DNA of 64,000 nt from Ascochyta rabiei (Eukaryota; Ascomycota; Dothideomycetes; Pleosporales; Didymellaceae): NCBI RefSeq assembly GCF_004011695.2, contig NC_082415.1, positions 1,302,001-1,366,000 on the forward strand. Reading direction: 5' to 3'. Of the stretch, positions 23,386 through 34,510 are shown in pieces. The stretch's first letter is position 1. Each line of letters starts with the position of its first letter. A model generated the notes under the pieces. It was not told where the DNA came from. It was given only the letters and a program-made list of their open reading frames with translations, and ran no database searches. A program made the translations under genes and the position numbers.

Positions 23386-25264
23386 CTACATGACGTGCTT
23401 TGGGTTGATTCTCTCTTTGGGCACAAGCGGCACTGGGTTGATGTGCAGTGCGAAACAGTCCGCTTGGTCTTGAATATAGCGCTCACACGCAATTTTCTTG
23501 CCTGGCGCGAAAAAGAGCTCAAATTTCTTGACGAACATGGCAATGACCATACGCAACTGCATCATCGCCAAAGGTTTCCCAGCGCAGTTGTAGGTTCCAT
23601 AGGAAAATGGGACGAAGGCGCCTTTGCGAAGGATGAGGTTGGGCTGAGAGGTCCAGCGCTCAGGTACGAAATCATTTGGTCGGGGAAACGCACGAGGGTC
23701 TATATGGGGTTAGCACCTGTTTGAGGCTTATATAGCATGACTGTACTTTGATGAAGTGCAAATGTTAGTGTTGAGACGACCATGTTCCCTGGAACGTAAT
23801 GACCAGCTATGGTCGCGCCTTCTGGTGGTGTCTGACGTTGCAAACCACCAGGGAATGGTGGATATAGCCTCAACGTCTCGTTGATGATGCTCAAAAGATA
23901 ATGCTTGCTCATCAGATGCCGATAATCGACCATGATTTCGTGAGTGGGCACATCTGATAGTTCTTTGTAAATCTTCTGTTGGTATTCTGGATGCTGACAG
24001 AGGAGATAGCAGGCGTTCGAAACTGTAATCGCGTTGGTATCAGCACCAGTTACAATGGCCAGCTGAGTTTCGTGAACACCGGCAGATTCGAATGTGTCGG
24101 ACTGCGATAGGTATGTGTATAAGTCGGAGGGGATTCTTTGCATCTTGCCAAGTCAGTCACGTCCATCAACAGGATGCTGACTGACCTGTTTCCTCTCCTC
24201 CAAGGCGTTTGCATACCATTGCCGTTTGCGAGATGAACACTTCTCGCGTAAGTCCCTGCTCACGCCAGAGCTAGTACGCCACTGTATCCAGGAGACAATA
24301 CCCGACACTACCAGTGGTATGCATCTGATCAAATGGAAAATCCACATGTTCAACAATACGAAGCCGAGTCTCTGCTGTTGCGCAAGAAACTCTGTAATGA
24401 TTGGGTTCCGCTCTCCCGTCGTCAACGAATTGAAAGACTTGCCGATCGTCAGGTCACATACTACATCGAAGAAGAGGTCCATGAACAGTCTGCTCACGTT
24501 AATTTGTCCGCCAGTCGCAGAATCTGCAGTGAAGATGTCTATGATGATTTTGTAATGCTTCACCAAACGAGGTGTGTAATCCTGCAAGGCTGGTGCGGGA
24601 TGTCAGCTACGCATACGAGACTGGGGTTGCGGCTTCCCACCTTTGACTTGGAATGCTTTGTCCCAGTAACGGCGCTGTTGTCTATGCTGACCAGGGTCAC
24701 GAGTGAACTGCAGGCTATGTGCAGGGTGTATTTGTTCGTAGAACTCGCCTTTCCGAATCTTGCTCCTTGGACCATGAACATCGCTGATCGCGTCTGGGTT
24801 ACACATGGACAGCTCTCTAAGTCCCGAAGATCTATTAGTAGCCAAAATTCTCGTCGGGACTATTACCTTACTGATGCGCACAAAGTTATCATAATGGTCA
24901 TGTTTATTTCGCAGCTTTCGGTAAAGTCTCAGGTCCGGCCAGTTCTCTCGATATATCCAGAATGTGGACATGCGTGCAGCAAGCGGTCCGGGAAACGACC
25001 TTAAGGGGTGGAATTGAAGGCGGTAAAGGATCATTGAAACAAAAAATCACCGAGTAAAACGGAGCTAGTCTTGTAGGTCTCAATGAAACATTGCGCAAAA
25101 GAACGATATGGGTTGGAAACATCGGCTGTGAGGACTATTGCACACAAGAGTACATAGGCTGACACGACCTTTGGAGCATCCCGATCCCACTCGCATCTCG
25201 AAAACAACAGTAAATACGAGGAAATTCCGAAAAGAAAGGCGAGTGCCAGTAAATTAATCGCCAT
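23386..25264 (-). CDS. Cytochrome P450 with a disrupted N-terminal frame (possible pseudogene)
   Basis: The catalytic parts are intact: ETLR (ExxR), PERW, and the heme loop FSYGTYNCAGKP. Exons read in frame as about 25034..24641, 24589..24186, 24143..23747 and 23699..23386 (introns 51, 42, 47 nt). The N-terminal anchor is a separate frame starting at 25264 (MAINLLALAFLFGISSYLLL). It meets the next frame (MILYRLQFHPLRSFPGP) across a T-run at 25036-25050, with no room for an intron. One missing base would explain this. A second oddity is SKVIVPTRILATNRSS, which interrupts the usual FVRI...GLRELS at 24832-24871. That segment looks like a 40-nt intron, but splicing it would also shift frame. The gene is either decaying or affected by sequence errors. 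P450s of this type are ER-bound monooxygenases; the substrate is unknown. Confidence 0.75.
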
Positions 25265-26072
25265 TCAAAGCAGCTCAATTGAGTTATTGTGAGGTGTACA
25301 GTGTTCGAGGATACTGCAACTACCCCGAGGGAACAAGAGAATCCATGCCTGTCAGCTCTATTTGAGCACCCGATCAATGTTTGCTCTCTTGCGTTAGAGT
25401 CTCGCGTTTCGCGTTTGAATAGGTTCAGTAGCCACCACAAACAGGGACGGCGCATTGCGGTGGAAGGGCAAACGCCGCAATCCATAGAGAGGCAAGGTGT
25501 CAAGGCGAGCGTTCTCGGTAGATCCAATGCGGTCAACAATAGATAACGGAAGGTTACTGATCTGCTTGTGAAGTCTGAAGTGCACAGGCAGGCACGGGAA
25601 ATGAGCGCGCCACGCTACTGGTAATGGAGATATAGACTAATCGATCACGTGATATAACGTCGACATCACATCCGTCATGTGTATGCTATCAGCCCAGACT
25701 CTCTTCACGAGACGATATTGTTCGATGATCTCGATGAGCTTGGGAAATTTCGAGGGAGTGGACACTTAAATCTATGCTTTGTTAGCGAATGCAGATTGCA
25801 ATACCCACTGGAATAAAGTTGCACCTTGGTCTATGGCTTACAAATCTGTAAGGTAGAAATCTTTGTGTCCTATCAACTCTGCATTGTTGTGACTTATTGT
25901 GTTACTGTGCGAAACTATGGTGACCCAGTTTTGCATCATATTGAACCCCTGCACCACTCCTCCACTGCACAGGAAATACAACATAAAGGTTACAGTATCA
26001 TCCAACCTGCGCACCTCGTCCACATACATCTCGATCTAGCAAACGCACGCGGATACAAAGCCCCTCGAAATT
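25265..26072. other. Divergent promoter region between P450 and Gfo/Idh/MocA genes
   Basis: This 0.8-kb stretch separates two divergently transcribed metabolic genes and could hold shared control sites. No gene was recognised. Confidence 0.45.
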
Positions 26073-27261
26073 ATGACGGATCAAAAGCAAATTGGACTAA
26101 TTGGACTCTCAGCCAAGGGGTGAGTACGTACAAATCGTCTATCATGCACGATCTGATGATATCAGCTCGTGGGCTTCCCGATCTCACCTGCCGTATCTGC
26201 AGCAGACGTCGCTCTACAAGATTACAGCTCTCCAGAACAGCTCGAAAGCATCCGCCGAGGCCGCAGCAAAAGAATATTCTTTGGACGATGTTGCAACATA
26301 CGCCGATCCGTCTGCAATTGCGTCCGATCCCAATGTCGATATAGTAGCCGTAAGCGTTAACGTTCCTGAACACTACGATCTGACCAAGCCTGCACTTGAG
26401 GCTGGCAAAGACGTTTTTGTCGAATGGCCATTGGCTCGCAACCTGGCTGAAGCCGAAGAGCTTGTGCAGCTGGCAAAAGAGAAAGGCGTCAAAACGATGG
26501 TTGGCTTGCAAGCACGCCAAAATCCATCGATCCTGAAGGCCAAAGAGATTGTAGAATCGGGAAAGCTTGGCAAGATCCTGTGCACGACGATGGTGGGCCA
26601 TGGCATAATTTTTGGCCCTACAGTTCATGAAGGGTTCCTATACGGATTGCCGGTCGAGGCCGGTGCGAATCTGCTCACCATTCCCTTTGGCCATGCTGTG
26701 GATGCATTGTGTTACGTCCTAGGCGAACTCAAGGATATCTCAGCCACGCTTGCAAACCTCCTACCCGAGCTCGACTTGATTGGCAAGGACGGCAAACCTG
26801 CAGGAAAGGTCAAGAAGACAGCACACGATCATGTTAGCATAACAGGACGCCTCGCAAACGGCGGCGGTGTTGTGGCTGTGACCTACGCAGGCGGACTCTC
26901 GCGTACCAACCGGAATTTCTGTTGGGAGATCGTCGGTACCGAGGGCACGCTCATACTCGAAGGTCCAAAGATGGGCGGTCATGTTCAGATGTATCAGCCC
27001 ACTTTGAAGATTGCCAAGTCCAATCCTACAGCTGCATTATACGGCGCCTCGTCAGATGTAAAGCAGGAACTCGAGGATGTCGAGGTTGATAAAGCATCCG
27101 AGATGTCGTACAATGTCGGCAGGGCATGGGATGCCTGGGCTGGGGTCGGCCTTGAAAAAGGTCACCGCGTCACAACGTTCGAAGACGCGCTTGTGAGACA
27201 CAAGATGCTGGACGCTATATACCGGAGCGCGGAGAAGGGTGAAATAGAGAATTATTTGTAG
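26073..27261 (+). CDS. Gfo/Idh/MocA family oxidoreductase, Gal80-like
   Basis: Exon 1 (26073..26119) encodes MTDQKQIGLIGLSAKG. A 46-nt intron (GTGAGT...ATATCAG) joins it in frame to exon 2 (26166..27261), which starts SWASRSHLPYLQQTS. The product is 380 aa. The N-terminal Rossmann segment GLIGLSAKG replaces the common GxGxxG, as in fungal Gal80-type proteins. The EWPLARNLAEAEEL segment takes the EKPL/EKP position of the family. The rest is the GFO_IDH_MocA C-terminal alpha/beta domain. Family members are NAD(P)-dependent sugar or inositol dehydrogenases. Gal80 itself is a sensor without catalysis, so either role is possible. The gene diverges from the P450 and is followed by an MFS transporter. 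Confidence 0.85.
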
Positions 27262-27719
27262 AAGGTTTGGGGTGCTGTTGCGGCTCTGCTGCCGGAGATC
27301 GTACTAGTCTTTTTAGAGGTTAGCCTTTCTATTACGTTATGAGCATCCTTCTCGCTGGCCGCAAAGGAATTTTTAGTCAAGCCCTTTATGCTTGTCTTGG
27401 CTTTGTGATGTCACGAATGATGCGAGCAATGCCTTCCACCAGCCCGTTTGAGGATCCAGAGTTTGCAGCTAAGCAGCGAAGTCGTCGTTTTCTCCAGAAA
27501 TTTGCACTCCAACTCCATAATGTCTTTTTAAAATCCCAGAGGCATGGTAAAGCTTGGAGGCCGAAGCTTTCGACGGCTCACCTTCCGTGCCCACCTCTTT
27601 TAGACCAACTCTAGAGGTACCCACTCGGTCCGCGGAGCGTTGTGTCTCCACAAGGTGTTGTGAACTTTCCTCGAGTCTGTTTCTCCACGTCTTGTCCAGA
27701 CCCTGAGGAACTGCCAAAA
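27262..27719. other. Intergenic, promoter of MFS gene
   Basis: Gap of 458 bp between co-oriented genes. The frame upstream of the chosen MFS start is open back to an ATG at 27642, but the extra 26 residues look unlike a transporter N-terminus. Confidence 0.4.
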
Positions 27720-29350
27720 ATGTCGAGCCAGGAAGCAGGTCATCGAATATCTCTAGCCCAGACCTCACGGTCCACTACTCCACGATCGTCCAAGGAAGAG
27801 TCGGAAGTTGAAGCACAGCGACAACCTCAAGGTGGCACTCCAGAAAACGAAGAGAAACTCGCGCCGGCGGCGACGAACAAGACCATCGACTTTGTCCCAA
27901 ATGACCCAGAAAACCCTTTCAATTGGGACATCTCAAAGAAATACCGAGCATGTATACTTGCATGTGCCATGACTTTCATTGTCCAGATCAACGGTACAAT
28001 GATGACAAGTGCAGCCGAGCAGATCAATGAGAGTTTCCATGTCAGCGACGAAGTGTTTCCGCACTCATATTGGCCTGTGTTGAGTTGGAACCTTGGCGGT
28101 GCAGCAGCACCCCTGGTGGGTCTTCCCTTGATGGAAGCATTTGGTGTACGCTGGACTTACTTGGCCATCTACGCTGTGTTGATTATCTTCATCATCCCAC
28201 AAGCTGTAGCTCAAAACTTTGCTACTCTGATCGTAGTCAGAATCATCACTGGTTCGTGTACAGCCACACTAGCGAACATTACCTCTGGTATTGTAAGCGA
28301 TATCTGGTACGCCGGTTTGACGAAGAGCTTCTTCACATCGATGTACATTTTTGCGCTCCTTTCCGGACTCAGCATGGGTCCTGTCTTCGGCAGTCTCGTC
28401 GTCCAATACACCACCTGGCGATGGTCCGTTACTCTCTCGCCCCTCCCCACATTCAATCACTCACACAGTGTAGGATATTCATAGGCCAGATCATCTTCTA
28501 CGCGGCCCTTCTGCCTATCCTCTTCTTCGCACTCCCCGAAGTCCGTCCAGACGTCATCCTTCACCAACGCGCCGCCAAGATCCGCGCAGAAACCGGCCTT
28601 GCCGTGCATACCGCGCAGGAAAAGACAAAAACCAGTCTCAACGACATTCTCACTGAGACCCTCATCCGGCCCACCCGACTTCTATTCACCGAGGGCGTGC
28701 TCATCAGCTTGGGCATGTGGTCTGCCTTCGTCATCGGCATTGCGTTCATGTTCACGCAGAGTATTATGCAGGTCTACCAGGGTCTGTACGGGTGGACGTT
28801 TTTCGGCACGGGTATGGTACAGAGTGCGATTGTGGTGGGAGAATTGGTGGGCGTGTTCGCACAATTGGTCCAAGACAGAGTATATTTTGCGAGTGCAAAG
28901 CGCAACACTGAAGACCCTGGCAACCCCCTACCGGAAGCAAGGCTGTATCTCAGCATTCCAGCATCGTTTGTTGGACTCACTGGCGGGTTGTTCTTCTTCG
29001 CTTGGTCAAGTTTTCCAGATATACCATGGATTGTGCCATCAATCGCGCTAGGCTTCGTCGGATTCGGCATGTTTCTATGTACAGTTGCGTTGACGACGTA
29101 CATTGTTGATGCGTATGCGAAGTACGCGGCAAGCGCGGTTGCAGGAGTGGCCTTTCTGGAGAATTTTATGGCTGCATTCTTGCCACTGGCGACGCAGAGC
29201 ATGTACCGCACACTGGGTTTCAATTGGGCGAGTAGCTTGTTAGGTTTCATCGCGTTGGTGCTGAGTTGCATTCCTGTCGTGTTGATCAGGTATGGCAGAA
29301 AGCTTAGGGAGAGGAGTCCGTTTATGGAGGTTGCTGGTCACAACAAATAG
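27720..29350 (+). CDS. MFS multidrug/polyamine-type exporter (DHA1)
   Basis: Two exons (27720..28423, 28474..29350) separated by a 50-nt intron with a weak GTCCGT donor give 526 aa. A hydrophilic, Ser- and Glu-rich N-terminus leads to the family signature NDPENPFNWDISKKYRACI and twelve predicted membrane spans. LVVRIITGSCTATLANITSGIVSDIW lies in TM4-5, and a long cytoplasmic loop follows TM6 (ILHQRAAKIRAETGL). DHA1-type proton antiporters expel drugs, polyamines or metabolites at the plasma membrane. The junction restores TWRWIFIGQIIFY, the usual TM6 entrance, which supports the splice. It converges with the sugar-type MFS gene 132 bp downstream. Confidence 0.87.
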
Positions 29351-29482
29351 GAATGAGAGTGGAGTATATGTGATCGAAATTATTCGATTGTTCGTAATTC
29401 GTATTCATAAGAGATGGAGCTTAGCCCTTGCATCTCAATGTCTCAGTCCGTAAACTATGTGGTATCATTTAATCCTACGCGC

Positions 29483-31215
29483 TTACACCTTGCGCTCGAC
29501 AGTGTGCTCCCCACCCTGAACCTTTGTGTCCGAGTTCTCCATCTCGACAGTCGCTGCCTTCTCGCCAGCATGGTCCAGGATCTCTGACATACCGCCCGAT
29601 CCTGCAGTAAGGGCCGCACCCTTGCGACCGATGAGGTACCACGGCAGGTTGAACATCTCGTCGAGGGCCTCGAGACTGCGTCCACTGGTCTCGGGCAGGA
29701 AGAACCAAACCCAGAGGAAACCAACAGCGGTGACACAGCTAAAGAACAGCATAGTTCCACCAGTGGTCATGGCCAAGAACATGAGGGGAACGGCCTTTGA
29801 GTTGCCGTACTGGTTGACGAAATGGAAGGTCATGGCGAAAGAGCCTCCAAGAGCACGTAGGCGAAGCGGGTAGATCTCCGAGTTGATCAAGTACTGGATG
29901 GAGTTCCACCCTAAAGCCCATCCGAAACCACTGAAGTAGATCATAACAATAGCACCCATGGCAGCGTGTTTCTGGCTTGAAGTCTGAGGCACGCTCTTGT
30001 CGGAGATGCTGTTGTCGACGAGGAGGAAGATTGCCATGTAGAGCATAGCCAACAGCTGAATGGTGATGCCGGTAGCGAGAGACCGTTTACGACCAATAAA
30101 GTCGATCAGGAAAAACGCGCAGAGCATGGCACTAACGAACTTGACAACTCCAAAGATGGCCGTAGCATAGAGCTTCTCGTTTTGACCAGTTGTACCCATC
30201 ATGGCAAAGTATCGGGGTGCGTAGATGGTGATTGAGTTTGCGCCACTCCATTGACCAAGCAACTGGGACATAACGGACAACTGGAGACGGTAGAGATTGG
30301 CTTTGCTAGAGAACATCTCCTTGATGGGACCCAGCCACGATGTGCCCATTGTGGCCTCGCGTTCGCGGTTGAGTTGGTCGTTGATATCGATGATCTCGGT
30401 GGTGACGTAGGGGTGGTCGGCAGGCAGGTGACGAAGCTGGGCAAGGTTCTTGAGGGCCTCTTCGTGACGGCCGACCTTGATGAGCCAACGGGGACTCTCC
30501 TTTGCAAAAAACGACAGAGTGAAGATGATGCCAGCAAACATCAGATGCATGCTGTTGGGAACGAGCCACTGAGCGTCGGTCTTGGACGAGATGTGGACCG
30601 AGGAGCCCCAAGAAGCGAAGTACGCCAGCATGATACCGAGGTAGACGGAGCCAGAAAATGCGCACACACAAAGACCACGGATGGCGCGAGGTGCAGTCTC
30701 TGCTAGGTAGGTGGGTGCAACAACAGTGGTCTGACCGATACCGATACCGGCGATGAATCGTCCAGCGTAGATCATTCCAATGCTTCCAGTAGCGCTGCTA
30801 GCGAGGAATATAGCGATACCAACGACCCAGATAATGCAGAGCTGTCGTGTGGCCCAGAGACGACCGATGCGGTCTGTGACGAGGAAAGCAACCAGCGCAC
30901 CGAGGATGGAACCCATCTGAACCATGGAGGTAATGTTGGACAGCAGTTCAGCCTGCTCGTGCTCAGACTTGTTAGGGTCTTCGAGCCCAAACTTCTTGAT
31001 GAAAGGCTCGAGTTCAGCGGTGGTACCGATGAGGCCTTCGTCAATACCACGGGCAGCGCCCATCAGACCAAAGACTTGACCCCGTTAGTAGAGGAAGTGA
31101 TGGTAGCGATTTGACGTATCTTACCAAAAACACCATACCAGAGACGCCAGTTAAGGGACTCCTTCGGTGTGTCCTTCAAGTTCTCCTTCCATGGGTTATG
31201 TAGCTTGAAAGGCAT
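29483..31215 (-). CDS. MFS sugar/quinate-type permease
   Basis: Exon 1 (31215..31125, MPFKLHNPWKENLKD...) and exon 2 (31074..29483) join across a 50-nt intron (GTAAGA donor, CTAACGGGGTCAAG acceptor) to give 560 aa. Sugar-porter signatures are present: DRIGRLWATR between TM2 and TM3, GRFIAGIGIGQTTVVAPTYL, ESPRWLIKVGR, the RK motif DFIGRKRSL, and PETSGRSLEALDEMF after TM12. The FVNQYGNSKAVP segment in TM10 and general layout resemble the quinate/sugar group. It is a plasma-membrane importer, and the sugar or acid is not determinable. Two possible starts exist. MPFKLHN at 31215 is preferred because the upstream extension is hydrophobic and atypical. Confidence 0.88.
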
Positions 31216-33359
31216 GTTGGACAGATTATTCAAGCTTGGGAGGAAGAATAAGAACGAGCCGAAAGCTGAGAAGTCGATGCAATCGGTCACACAGGAGACG
31301 GATGAAGGCTTCTACTCAGGACAGGTGGGAGCCTCTTATACCCTGAGCCTGACTGTGGGGTGCTAATGCGGAGGTGCGCTAAGCGTGGGCAGCATTTCAC
31401 TTTCCCCAACGACCCTAGCCTCTAGTCGTTTGGCAGCACAATGTGCTCCACCAGGACCATGTGTGTCTTCTCCAGACAGCAACCCAGGCCGCTCGTCGCT
31501 CTCTGCAGACCAATAGCCTCTAGGCACTCTGTCGGACACGGTCGCGCAAGGATGCTTCTGTGTGATTTGTCAACCTTCCGACCAACCTGTTCGAAAGAAA
31601 CGCACTGAACATGACGAGACGGCGCCCTATGCAGATGACAGCTCCCGTATTCTTATCGCACTCTCCAGCCGGCGTGCGCACAATGGCATCTGACCTATGG
31701 AGTGCGCGGCAGGCATGCAGAAGTTGCCTCTGCCAAGATGTGCCAAGTGAATGATCAAACGCCGTTGAGCAAAAGCCGAAGCTTGAGTGGCTGCACACAA
31801 CCTTGTCGTTGGGGACAAGGTTACATGCCTAGCCGCCGCCACCGCGCGGCGTGATGCTTCGCATCCTTGAGTGGGGAAGATTTGCTTGACTCGCACCGCC
31901 CTGTAAAGCTTAGCATCGGATCTTCCATCGAATAGAAATTGTTTGACCCTGTCACGCCAACGTCGGAAGCGGCCTGAGTGGCGTTCTGGAGAAACATTAC
32001 ACCCCGCATTAACCCCGAAGGTCTCTGGTCCTGGCAGCTCTAGCTAGGACCTACCGAAAAGATCAATCTGCGCGTGGCCACACCCACCGATATTGACTCG
32101 TGGAGATCGACGAGCTCGAATGCTTCTCGTCACGAGGTGCATACGCGCACCGAGGCACACCCCAGACGAGAAGCACAGGCAGGACGCCTGATCTCAGCCG
32201 CTTTCGAGTACTTTCTTCTTTGCAACCTCCGTGTCGGGCCCATCATCCGCCAAGAACGCATCGCAATCACCGTCAGATTAGGGCGCTGCTTGGTATTCGA
32301 CGCCGTCGCTCGGATCACGCCCAGCCTGAGGCTTCTTCCTCGACCGCGTACCTAGCCAGCGTTTGGTTCTCACGGTGATGTGCAGTCGGGAGCGCCTCAC
32401 GACATGTTGGATTGGCCATGCACGTGAGAGAGTGCTGTCAAGTTCCTGCACCAAGCGTCTTACCTATTTGTGTGGGCGTTGACGACGAGGAAAATACCGA
32501 TATAGGGAAGGTGAAGGTCTACGTGTTGTCTTCTAAAGAGCCGAGGAAAGAGATAGATGAGCTGAAGGAGTGCACAACGGAACATCAGACTGAAATGACA
32601 AGAGCTGAGAGAGAAGAACCGGGCAACGATGTTGTGAACATGAGCACCGAGACTGTTGCCGCTTCACAGGATGAAGGCGTAGATGAATGTGCAGAGGAAG
32701 ACACGCATGATAGCAATTTTAAAGACAACCAGAAGCAGCTGGTGCAATCGAAGCCAAACCGGCGGTAGAAACCCCCCATTGGAAAGCAAAGTCTAGACAG
32801 CAGGAGTAGAGCGCTAGGCCACAACGGTGTGCTACAAGCTGTGGTCGTTGGACGAGGCAATCTGGGAATCCTGAATGTAATTGATTCATTATGGTGTTGG
32901 AGCTCGAATTTTTTGAAAAGTCTCGAATTCGGCAGCTCTACCGATACCCTATGGACCGATCCCAATGTATGGGCAGGATTGTTGCCGCTCCAAGGGAAAG
33001 AGTGTAGTTCTTGTGGTACACAATGACAAGCTGGCAGCCGACAGCATCTCCCCTCTGATTTACTTTACAGACGAACTGGTTACTGACAACACGGCTTTGT
33101 CCAGTGCGTGTCTGGCTTCGTAGTATAGAATGCCAACCAGCGAGCAGTGTGTATAGATCTGTTGGTTGATGCAAACGTCTGGTTGGTGGTGTGTAACACG
33201 AGATGATACGGGATACTAACGAATACACCATTTAGGGGGGGGGGGGTGCTCTGAGCTCGCGCACACCTAAAGGATATCCACTGTGGCATGTCTTATCTAT
33301 CGGTCGGCAAGTACGCTAGGCATTTGAGCCGGGGTACAATTTCCAACACTGATCTTGCA
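31216..33359. other. Intergenic, no supported gene
   Basis: This is a 2.1-kb gap. An open frame at 32412-32768 (+) is Glu-rich but starts inside non-coding-looking sequence and has no partner exon. A run of about 13 G residues lies near 33235. Nothing else was recognised. Confidence 0.45.
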
Positions 33360-34510
33360 TCATAAATGGGGCCTCGGTACAGGCAGCGAGGTCACGACAG
33401 ATGCGGCTCCAACTTGTTGAGCCTCCTTGTTCAAAGCTTCGACCTCGGCTGCCACAAGCGGTATCCCGTCCCTCAGCCGCTTCTGCCTATTTAGGTCTTC
33501 AATCTCGCCTGGATAGTAGATACGGTCGGTTCCAGACATCCGATCGGAGCCAACGACGCGCTGGTAAAGGTAGTCCATCCGCTCCTTGAATTCCTCAATG
33601 CTCATGAAAAGGTCCGGTTTGATGGCGACAAGGAAATGTCCGACATCTGCTGGCTTCGAAGGATCATAAGGATTCGTGACATGGCCTGCAAACGCGCTAC
33701 CTGACAACACCCCGGAAAAGACATCCATCATGATAGCGAGTGCGGAGCCCTTGGGTCCACCCATGGGCAACATGACACCTTCAAGTGCCTTGGCTGGATC
33801 CTGCGTTTGCTGGCCATCCTTGTCGAGTGCCCAGTCGCCGGGAATCTTCTCTCCTCTCCGCAAAGCTTTGTAAATCTTGCCTCGAGCTGCTACTGATGGT
33901 GCCATGTCGACAATAAAGGGTCTGCCTTTCCCCGCTGGGGCTCCACAAGCAATTGGAGAAACCCCCATAAGTTTGGACTTGCCTCCCCACACGGGGAGAG
34001 CGGGCGAAGAGTTTGTGAAGACAAGACTCATCATGTCTGCGTCAAGTGCTTGCTGCACTACCCATGCCGACATTCCGAAATGGTTCGAGTGTTTGACGGA
34101 GACCATGCCAATGCCGAACTCCCTAGCCATGTCGATAGCTGCTGCCATGCCCATGTGGGCCGCAAGGAAGCCAAATCCATTGTGCCCATCAACTTGAGCA
34201 ACAGCCGGCGTAACTCGGTGAAGAGTCGGTGAAGCCGATGGGTCAAGCACGCCCTCTCTTATGCGAGCCATGTAGCTGGGGATGCGGTTGCTGCGCTCAG
34301 ACATCAGCATGGCATACTGCGTGTATTAGGCCATTCCGGCACAACTTACATACCGTGAGTATCCACTCCGCGGAGATCGGCTTCAACAAGACACTTGGCG
34401 ACAATGAGTGCATTATCTTTCGATACTCCGTTGCCGACGAGAACACGTTCCGCAAATGATCTTGCATCGGCAGCGCTGACGTGCTGCATGTCTTTGATGT
34501 TGGAGCTCAT
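33360..34510 (-). CDS. Ldh2-type malate/L-lactate dehydrogenase
   Basis: Exon 1 (34510..34350) encodes MSSNIKDMQHVSAADARSFA to VDTHGI. Exon 2 (34290..33360) resumes NRIPSYMARIREGVLDP. The product is 363 aa. The 59-nt intron uses a GTAAGT donor and the CGCAG acceptor at 34291; the CAG 22 nt earlier would leave the wrong phase. The family (PF02615-like; malate, lactate, ureidoglycolate and related 2-hydroxyacid dehydrogenases) is shown by VDTHG, SVKHSNHFGMSAW with its catalytic His, VWGGKSKLMGVSPIACGAPA and GPKGSALAIMMDVFSG. It uses NAD(P) with a fold unrelated to classical MDH. It may process a 2-hydroxyacid or sugar-acid product of the neighbouring genes, but this is inference. Confidence 0.9.

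Noticed and set aside
32412..32768. 118-codon Glu-rich frame
   Set aside because: No recognisable domain, no splice partner and no promoter-like context; could be chance in a 2.1-kb gap.
23386..34510. Secondary-metabolite biosynthetic cluster
   Set aside because: No polyketide synthase, peptide synthetase, terpene cyclase or cluster transcription factor is visible; only tailoring-type and transport genes.
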